Shown piece after piece: positions 30,361-35,250 of a DNA stretch of 35,250 nucleotides (position 1 is the stretch's first letter; every line of letters starts with the position of its first letter). The stretch is taken from NCBI GenBank assembly GCA_016296235.1, contig JAEDJR010000003.1:1-35250 (forward strand). The letters are read 5' to 3'. The stretch is from Oscillospiraceae bacterium (lineage in GTDB: Bacteria; Bacillota; Clostridia; Oscillospirales; Oscillospiraceae). A program made the position numbers and the translations under genes. The notes beneath the pieces were generated by a model. The model had not been told where the DNA came from, searched no databases, and worked only from the letters and a program-made list of their open reading frames with translations.

Positions 30361-31898
30361 TCGTGGACTTCCTCCTTTCTCAGATTGGTCATCAGCAGTC
30401 CAACCTCTTCCTTCGTGGTGGTTCGGGCATCCACAATGCCGTTGACCTTGCCGCTGCACAGAACCAGGATCCGGTCGCACAGCTCCAGCAGAACGTCCAG
30501 ATCCTCGCCGACATAGACCACGGCGACGCCCTGCATCTTCTGCTCGGTCAGCAGATTATAGATGGTGTAAGACGTATTGATGTCCAGGCCCCGGACGGCG
30601 TAGGCCGTCATCAGAACCTTGGGAGATGCGGCAATTTCGCGGCCCACCAGGACCTTCTGCACGTTGCCGCCAGACAGACGGCGCACCGGTGTGCTGACGC
30701 CGGGGGTAACAACCTCCAGCTGCTCGACGATCTGCTCCGCCAGCTTCTTGGGATTCTTCCGGTCCGTGAACGCGGAATGTCCGGTGCGGTAGCTTCGCAG
30801 CATCATGTTGTTGGTCATGTCCATGGAGCCGACCAGGCCCATGCCCAACCGGTCCTCCGGCACAAAGCTGAGGCCCACGCCGGCTTTTTTGATCTCCAGG
30901 GGGCTCAGGCCAACCAGCTCTTTGCTTTCACTGGTCTCGCCGGGATAGAAGCGGATGGAGCTGCCGTTCTCGGTGATCTGCAGGCCCGCAATGGCCTCCA
31001 GCAGTTCCTTCTGTCCGCAGCCAGAAATACCGGCAATGCCCAGAATCTCTCCACCGTAGACATCGAAGCTGACGCTGTCCAGGGCCTTGAGGCCATAGAT
31101 GTTCCGGACAGACAGATTGTGAATCTCCAGCCGCTTGATCCGGTTGGCAGGCTCCGGACGGTCGATGTTCAGGCTCACAGCCCGGCCCACCATCATGTCC
31201 GTCAGCTTCTGGGGATTGGTTTCGGAGGTGGGCACATCGCCGATGTACTCGCCCTTGCGCAGCACCGCCACCCGGTCGGAAATCTCCATCACCTCATGGA
31301 GCTTATGGGTGATGATGACGATGGCCTTGCCGTCGGCCTTCATATTCCGCATGACGTCGAAGAGCTTTCTGGTCTCCTGGGGCGTCAGAACGGCGGTGGG
31401 CTCGTCCAGAATCAGGATGTTGGCCCCGCGGTAGAGCACCTTGACAATTTCCACCGTCTGTTTCTCGGAAACAGACATGTCGTAGATTTTTTTATTGGGA
31501 TCCACCACAAAGCCGTATTTATTGCAGATTTCTCTGATTTTTTCTGCGGCAGCCTTGAGGTTCAGGGCACCCTTCTCATGGAGACCGAGGAGAATATTCT
31601 CCGTGGCCGTCAGAACATCCACCAGCTTAAAGTGCTGGTGAATCATGCCGATGCCCAAATCAAAGGCGTCTTTGGGGGAACGGATGGTCACAGGCTTTCC
31701 GTTCACCAGAATTTCACCCGAATCGGGGAAGTAGATGCCGGAGAGCATGTTCATCAAGGTGGTCTTTCCGCTCCCGTTTTCACCCAGAAGGGACAGGATC
31801 TCCCCTCTGCGGATGTCAAGGTCCACCTTGTTGTTTGCAACAACAGCGCCGAAGGTTTTGGTTACGCCTCTCATTTGGACAGCGTTCTCAATTGCCAA
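30357..31898 (-). CDS. BMP-type ABC transporter duplicated ATPase (NupO/YufO-like), TTG start
   Basis: 513 residues with two tandem nucleotide-binding domains. The first has Walker A GENGSGKTT (39-47), MSVSEKQTVEIVKVLYRGA and LDEPTAVLTPQE; the second has the degenerate GISGCGQKELLE and LSGGNVQKVLVGREI followed by VRGLD. This is the normal asymmetric arrangement of sugar/nucleoside importers. No ATG fits: TTG 31898 has AAAGGG 8 nt upstream and gives MAIENAVQMRGVTKTFGA, matching family N-termini. The next ATG, 31874, would cut the first strand. Frames starting further upstream pass through the intergenic hairpins. Energises the two permeases. Confidence 0.92.
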   Translation of the reverse strand: MAIENAVQMRGVTKTFGAVVANNKVDLDIRRGEILSLLGENGSGKTTLMNMLSGIYFPDSGEILVNGKPVTIRSPKDAFDLGIGMIHQHFKLVDVLTATENILLGLHEKGALNLKAAAEKIREICNKYGFVVDPNKKIYDMSVSEKQTVEIVKVLYRGANILILDEPTAVLTPQETRKLFDVMRNMKADGKAIVIITHKLHEVMEISDRVAVLRKGEYIGDVPTSETNPQKLTDMMVGRAVSLNIDRPEPANRIKRLEIHNLSVRNIYGLKALDSVSFDVYGGEILGIAGISGCGQKELLEAIAGLQITENGSSIRFYPGETSESKELVGLSPLEIKKAGVGLSFVPEDRLGMGLVGSMDMTNNMMLRSYRTGHSAFTDRKNPKKLAEQIVEQLEVVTPGVSTPVRRLSGGNVQKVLVGREIAASPKVLMTAYAVRGLDINTSYTIYNLLTEQKMQGVAVVYVGEDLDVLLELCDRILVLCSGKVNGIVDARTTTKEEVGLLMTNLRKEEVHE

Positions 31899-31928
31899 GA
31901 AAATCACCCTTTCTCCATGGCAGCCCGC

Positions 31929-31998
31929 CCTGCCGGCAGGCCCCGGGGATCCGTTATTTTGGTTATTATCCAAAATGGGGGGCTCGGAGCCCCCCATT
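31929..31998 (-). repeat. Three consecutive, partly exclusive hairpins between lipoprotein and ATPase genes
   Basis: In minus-strand order: AATGGGGGGCTC / GAGCCCCCCATT (31998-31974) around 1 nt, followed by TTTTGG; ATTTTGG / CCAAAAT (31976-31956), sharing bases with the first; then CCTGCCGGCAGG (31940-31929). The first looks like a weak terminator and may limit ATPase and permease expression relative to the binding protein. Confidence 0.6.
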
Positions 31999-32017
31999 GA
32001 TTTGGTTCAGTTGGAGA

Positions 32018-33355
32018 TCAGTTCAGCTCGGTAATGCCGTCGATCCGCAGGGAGAAGTACGGTGCGGAACGCAGGACAGACTCTTCAAAGTAGCCGTCCA
32101 CGATGGCTTCGCCGCAGTCGTTGACCCAGTCGCCGTTGGAGTCCAGGCCGAAGGCAGAGATCACACGGCCGTCCTCGTCCACAACATAGGAGTCGTCGGC
32201 GGCGGGCTGGCAGGTGAACTTGCTGGTGTCAAACACATGGAGAGAACCGTCCTTCAGACCGGCCCAGGCAGCGTCCACAGCCTCGGCAGTGCCTTCGGCG
32301 CAGCTGGCGCCCAGGGCGGAGATCTTCACAGCGCCGTCAGCAGCGCCAGTGGCAAAGTCGGTGGGGATCTCTTCGCCGGCCAGGTACTTCTCCAGGGTGG
32401 CCTTGTACAGGACAGCCCAGACGTTCTGTGCGGAGGTCAGAGCGGCGTCGGGAGCCACAGCCAGCATATCGATGTTGTAGCCGACGGAATAGGCAACCTT
32501 GCCGGAGTCATAAGCGGCCTGCACAGCGGAGGGAGCGCCGGTGGAGTCGGCATGCTGGCCGATGATGACGCAGCCGCGGCCCATCAGAGCATTGGCGGCT
32601 TCGCCTTCTGCCACGGGATCATACCAGGAGTTGGTGTACTGCACATCCATGTGTGCCTCGGGCACGATGGACTGGATGCCCAGCAGGAATGCGGTGTAGC
32701 CGGAGACCACTTCCGCGTAGGGGTAAGCGCCAACGTAGCCGATATAGGGATCGGTGACGGTACCGGCGTCCATAAGCTCCTTCAGCTTCATGCCGGCAAC
32801 CACACCGGACACATAGCGGGACTCATAGGTGAAGGGGAAGATGTTCTTCAGGTTGCTCAGACCGGAGCCGGCAGCCAGGTCGCCGGTGCAGGCCACGAAG
32901 ACGGTGTCGGGGAATTCGGCAGCCGCCTGGCCCATGTGGGTCTGATGGCCATAGGAGTCGGAGAAGATGATGTTGCAGCCGGCGTCGGCCAGGTCAGCGG
33001 CCGTATCGTAGCAGGTCTCGTCCTCGGGGATGTTGTACTTGAAGGTCACGTTCTCCATGGGGATGCCCAGAGCCTCGCAGGCCTGGGTCAGGCCCTCAAT
33101 GTGAGCCATGTCGTAGCCGGAGTTCTCGTCGTGAACCAGGATGGCGCCGATCTTGATGCCGGCAGTCTCCTCAGCGGGTTCGGCGGGTTCGGCGGGCGCT
33201 TCGGGCTCCTCGGCCTCGGGCTCCTTGGTTTCTGCAGGAGCGGCAGGCTCTTCGGTCTTCTGCTCAGGCTCCTCGGGAGTCTCGTTCTTGCTTCCGCAGG
33301 CGACCAGGCCGAAAACCATGACCAATGCCAGAAGCAGTGCCAGAAGTTTTTTCAT
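32018..33355 (-). CDS. BMP family substrate-binding lipoprotein
   Basis: 445 residues. Signal peptide with lipobox LVAC (Cys20) gives a lipoprotein anchored outside the membrane. A Glu/Pro/Ala linker (about 25-65) precedes a BMP (PF02608, PnrA/Med-like) domain, about 67-410: IKIGAILVHDENSGYDMAHIEG begins it, with VGYNIDMLAVAPDAALTS and WYDPVAEGEAANALMGRGC further on. BMP proteins usually bind purine nucleosides. AGGAGG lies 9 nt before ATG 33355. First gene of the transporter operon; the nearest promoter is at 33439-33467 and a cobalamin riboswitch lies further upstream. Confidence 0.94.
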   Translation of the reverse strand: MKKLLALLLALVMVFGLVACGSKNETPEEPEQKTEEPAAPAETKEPEAEEPEAPAEPAEPAEETAGIKIGAILVHDENSGYDMAHIEGLTQACEALGIPMENVTFKYNIPEDETCYDTAADLADAGCNIIFSDSYGHQTHMGQAAAEFPDTVFVACTGDLAAGSGLSNLKNIFPFTYESRYVSGVVAGMKLKELMDAGTVTDPYIGYVGAYPYAEVVSGYTAFLLGIQSIVPEAHMDVQYTNSWYDPVAEGEAANALMGRGCVIIGQHADSTGAPSAVQAAYDSGKVAYSVGYNIDMLAVAPDAALTSAQNVWAVLYKATLEKYLAGEEIPTDFATGAADGAVKISALGASCAEGTAEAVDAAWAGLKDGSLHVFDTSKFTCQPAADDSYVVDEDGRVISAFGLDSNGDWVNDCGEAIVDGYFEESVLRSAPYFSLRIDGITELN

Positions 33356-33438
33356 ATTTTCATTCCTCCTGTTAATTGATTGCGCGGGCTGCGCCCACGC
33401 GAAGAGACGGCGCCAGGCGCTGCTCTTTGAATGTAGCT

Positions 33439-33467
33439 ATTTTACTAGAAAATCGCAAAAGTTACAA
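33439..33467 (-). promoter_or_regulatory. Proximal promoter of the BMP operon
   Basis: Minus-strand TTGTAA (33467-33462), 17-nt spacer, TAAAAT (33444-33439), about 85 nt before the lipoprotein gene. It lies downstream of the riboswitch and both leader terminators, so it could drive the operon independently of them. Confidence 0.55.
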
Positions 33468-33601
33468 TAGAAAACAAGAAGTTTTTGTGAATTTGTGCAT
33501 AATAACCTGTCCGCATTCGCTATTGTTTGGAAAAATCATCATTTTTTCATTTTTCCCAGTTCCTGTCTGCGCTCAAACCTCCGCTTTTTTGGTTTACCTC
33601 C

Positions 33602-33640
33602 AAAAAGAAAGCTCCCACGCCAAATTACAGACGCGGGAGC
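33602..33640 (-). terminator. Second leader terminator
   Basis: Minus-strand GCTCCCGCG (33640-33632) pairs with CGTGGGAGC (33619-33611, one G-U) over a 12-nt loop, followed by TTTCTTTTT. It lies about 70 nt after the riboswitch terminator in the same leader. Confidence 0.8.
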
Positions 33641-33642
33641 GG

Positions 33643-33705
33643 GGCGGCGGGCGGGGGATACACCCGCCGCCTGTGCATACGCAGAGGGGGGATTGGCTCT
33701 GCGTA
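33643..33705 (-). repeat. Two perfect stems between the leader terminators
   Basis: TACGCAGAG / CTCTGCGTA (33705-33697 with 33686-33678) and GGCGGCGGG / CCCGCCGCC (33671-33663 with 33651-33643) are perfect 9-bp stems. No coding potential supported; purpose unknown. They may be part of a second structured RNA that ends in the terminator at 33602. Confidence 0.55.
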
Positions 33706-33710
33706 ATGGC

Positions 33711-33737
33711 AAAAGAAAAGCTGCCCGAACCGGCAGC
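33711..33737 (-). terminator. Terminator of the cobalamin riboswitch
   Basis: Minus-strand GCTGCC-GGTTCG-GGCAGC (33737-33720) followed by TTTTCTTTT (33719-33711), a canonical intrinsic terminator about 70 nt after the aptamer. Between them CCGAAA / TTTCGG can form another stem (33770-33750 area) that may belong to the switch. Confidence 0.85.
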
Positions 33738-33806
33738 GAAAAAGCAAGTCCGAAACGCCATGCATTTCGGAACGTGGTGCGATTTCCGGTTCCGGCGGAA
33801 AATACG

Positions 33807-33897
33807 GCTGGCTCCGGCGTATCTGACTTATTCCCAGGGGACTTCACAGTGACCGACTCGCGGGGCTTCCCACCCCATTCCGCCATCGGGAACCAGC
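33807..33897 (-). promoter_or_regulatory. Compact cobalamin riboswitch aptamer
   Basis: Minus strand: closing stem P1 GCTGGTTCC / GGAGCCAGC (33897-33889 with 33815-33807); then GGAAT, GGGGTG, GGAAG, CCCCGCGAG and GGTCACTGTGA in the order of the conserved cobalamin core (GGGAA, CGGTG, NAA, CCG, GC, CCACTGT); then AAGTCAGATACGCCGG (33829-33814), a recognisable B12 box (consensus AGTCAGGATACCTGCC). At 91 nt it is a short form without the large peripheral arm. Its own promoter and a terminator flank it. The first gene downstream is the BMP lipoprotein at 33355. No gene fits between. Small open frames over this region are by-products. Confidence 0.8.
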
Positions 33898-33919
33898 AAC
33901 ATCATTGATTTGTAGGCTT

Positions 33920-33948
33920 ATCATATCACAGCCTTGCTGATTTGTAAA
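33920..33948 (-). promoter_or_regulatory. Promoter of the cobalamin riboswitch leader
   Basis: Minus-strand TTTACA (33948-33943), 17-nt spacer, TATGAT (33925-33920). The start point would be about 15 nt before the aptamer P1, as expected for a riboswitch. Confidence 0.75.
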
Positions 33949-33956
33949 TCTTTTTC

Positions 33957-33985
33957 TTGTTCCAGCCACGGTTTTCTGCTATCAT
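33957..33985 (+). promoter_or_regulatory. Asparaginase promoter
   Basis: TTGTTC (33957-33962), 17-nt spacer, TATCAT (33980-33985), 30 nt before the gene. It lies back to back with the riboswitch promoter, the two -35 elements only 8 nt apart. Confidence 0.65.
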
Positions 33986-34015
33986 GTCTTTATCAGCTTT
34001 TTGGAGGTTGACCGA

Positions 34016-35017
34016 ATGAAACGGGTATTGCTTCTGGCCACCGGCGGTACCATCGCCACCAAACAGACGTCGCAGGGACTCGTTCCCCAACTGACGTCTG
34101 AGGATTTGCTGTCCTGCATTCCGGAGATCAACAGCCTGTGCCAGGTGAATACGCTGCAGCTGTTCAATCTTGACAGTACCAATCTGTGCCCCTCCCACTG
34201 GATCACCATCGCGGAGTCCATCCGGGAGCATTACAGCCAATATGACGCCTTTGTCATCTCCCATGGCACGGACACCATGGCCTACACCGCATCCGCCCTG
34301 AGCTATCTGATTCAGGGCGGTTCCAAGCCCATTGTTCTGACCGGCGCCCAGCAGTCCATCGGCAACCGGGAAACCGACGCCCGGCGCAATCTCTATGACG
34401 CCTTTCTCTATGCCGTCTCCGACTGCGCCTGGGGCGTCACCATCGTCTTTAACGGCCAGGTCATCCTCGGCACCCGTGCCAGAAAAATGCGCAGCAAAAG
34501 CTACAACGCCTTTGCCAGTATCGGCTATCCGGAAACGGCTCTCATCCGGGATCAGAAGGTCTATCCCGTTCTTCCCCGTCCGGTTTCTTCTCCGGAACCC
34601 CTGTTTTCTCTCTCCCTCAATCCCAATCTGTTTGTTCTGAAGCTGATTCCCGGCATCCGTTCCGATATTTTCCGTCTTCTGCAGCCGCAGTATGACGCGT
34701 TGATTCTGGAAGGCTTCGGCGTCGGCGGCGTTCCTTACTATGCCAACCAGGATTTTGCCGAGGCTGTCGGAGCCTGGATTTCCACAGGCAAGCCCCTCAT
34801 CATGACGACCCAGGTCACCTACGAGGGCAGCGATATGTCCGTCTACCAGGTGGGCCATATCATCAAGGAAAAATACGGTGTCGTGGAGGCTTACGACATG
34901 ACGCTGGAAGCCGTGGTCACCAAGACCATGTGGCTGCTGGGCCAGGGGCTGGATCAGAATACCTTCCGGACCCGTTTCTGCACGCCCATTCAGCATGATA
35001 TCCTGCTTCCGGAATAA
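34016..35017 (+). CDS. ansA: L-asparaginase, type I
   Basis: 333 residues, no signal peptide, so cytosolic. Hydrolyses asparagine to aspartate and ammonia. The first active-site motif LATGGTIATK has the nucleophile Thr12; the second, HGTDTMAYTA, has Thr85 and Asp86; the fold is the classic asparaginase/glutaminase type. GGAGG (34003-34007) lies 8 nt before ATG 34016, preferred over the in-frame TTG at 34001. Complete and of normal length. Single gene, divergent from the transporter leader. Confidence 0.95.
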   Translation: MKRVLLLATGGTIATKQTSQGLVPQLTSEDLLSCIPEINSLCQVNTLQLFNLDSTNLCPSHWITIAESIREHYSQYDAFVISHGTDTMAYTASALSYLIQGGSKPIVLTGAQQSIGNRETDARRNLYDAFLYAVSDCAWGVTIVFNGQVILGTRARKMRSKSYNAFASIGYPETALIRDQKVYPVLPRPVSSPEPLFSLSLNPNLFVLKLIPGIRSDIFRLLQPQYDALILEGFGVGGVPYYANQDFAEAVGAWISTGKPLIMTTQVTYEGSDMSVYQVGHIIKEKYGVVEAYDMTLEAVVTKTMWLLGQGLDQNTFRTRFCTPIQHDILLPE

Positions 35018-35038
35018 AAAATATTTTGAAAAATCTGC

Positions 35039-35067
35039 TTGACAAACAGGGCTATCGTGTGTATAAT
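35039..35067 (+). promoter_or_regulatory. tRNA operon promoter
   Basis: TTGACA (35039-35044), 17-nt spacer, TATAAT (35062-35067): perfect consensus, 20 nt before tRNA-Thr, as expected for a stable RNA promoter. Confidence 0.92.
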
Positions 35068-35086
35068 CAGTCATGCTTGTTGAGCC

Positions 35087-35162
35087 GCTGGTATAGCTCA
35101 GTTGGTAGAGCAGCTGATTTGTAATCAGCAGGTCGGGGGTTCGAGTCCGTCTACCAGCTCCA
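35087..35162 (+). tRNA. tRNA-Thr (anticodon UGU)
   Basis: Acceptor arms GCTGGTA and TACCAGC, D-arm with AGCTCAGTTGGTAGAGC, anticodon arm CTGATT-TGT-AATCAG, T-arm with GGTTCGAGTCC, discriminator U and encoded CCA (35160-35162). Anticodon TGT reads ACA/ACG. Confidence 0.97.
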
Positions 35163-35188
35163 ACCTCTTTCAGCAAGGAAGTCAATAT

Positions 35189-35250
35189 GGGGGAATTCCC
35201 GAGTGGCCAAAGGGGACAGACTGTAAATCTGCTGGCGATGCCTTCGGTGG
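35189..35250 (+). tRNA. tRNA-Tyr (anticodon GUA), 3' part beyond window
   Basis: Begins GGGGGAA, then TTCCCGAGTGGCC D-arm, anticodon arm CAGACT-GTA-AATCTG and the start of a long variable arm (GGCGATGCCTTCGG), as in class II tRNA-Tyr. The T-arm and acceptor 3' strand lie outside the window. Same transcript as tRNA-Thr. Confidence 0.93.

Noticed and set aside
33539..33886. 115-codon leftward frame and 137/158-codon rightward frames in the transporter leader
   Set aside because: They overlap the cobalamin riboswitch, terminators and stems; no domain or ribosome site, low-complexity products.
1..35250. CRISPR arrays, prophage or toxin-antitoxin genes
   Set aside because: No regularly spaced repeats, integrase, phage structural genes or small paired genes seen on either strand.

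Overview
The window is about 60% GC by eye, with strong AGGAGG-type ribosome binding sites, sigma-A-like promoters, T-tract terminators, lysine and cobalamin riboswitches and split formiminotransferase/cyclodeaminase genes. Together these suggest a high-GC anaerobic Clostridia-type bacterium, probably a gut Oscillospiraceae relative. The taxonomy is inferred from gene content and style only. No phage, integrase, transposase gene or CRISPR array was seen. The only mobile-looking item is a 145-bp MITE-like element.

Layout from left to right: (1) argG (leftward, cut by the window edge) under an ARG-box-like operator. (2) A TetR gene followed by four consecutive rightward membrane-protein genes: DUF308/HdeD-like, CmpB-like, VTT/TVP38-like and DUF2238-like. 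(3) Leftward genes: a lipoprotein polysaccharide deacetylase, then a three-gene unit of S51 peptidase, PatA-like aminotransferase and M20 amidohydrolase. (4) A leftward run of 11 genes, about 13 kb, from 22626 to 9689: hutU-hutI-ftcD-fchA-hutH, a PIG-L-fold protein lacking its metal ligands, a peptide-type solute-binding protein and four peptide ABC transporter subunits. (5) A P1B metal ATPase and a divergent TetR gene sharing one operator. (6) dapA-dapB-dapH under a lysine riboswitch. (7) A BMP/Nup-type ABC transporter (binding lipoprotein, double ATPase, two permeases). Its long leader begins with a compact cobalamin riboswitch and its terminator. (8) A divergent type I asparaginase, then tRNA-Thr(UGU) and the start of tRNA-Tyr(GUA).

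How the genes fit together: the hut genes give the histidine-to-glutamate route through formiminoglutamate and tetrahydrofolate. The linked peptide transporter and the nearby peptidase, amidohydrolase and asparaginase genes suggest an amino-acid and peptide fermenting life style. dapH, dapB and dapA supply the acetylase branch of lysine and diaminopimelate synthesis. The PatA-like and M20 proteins at 6390-8691 are good candidates for the two remaining acetyl-branch steps (aminotransferase and deacetylase), encoded about 17 kb away.

Most promising unusual points: the cobalamin riboswitch placed ahead of a BMP-family transporter normally associated with nucleosides; the PIG-L-fold protein with all expected zinc ligands replaced, inside a hut-peptide transport run; a C-terminally membrane-anchored binding protein; and two promoters that face each other across one TetR operator.
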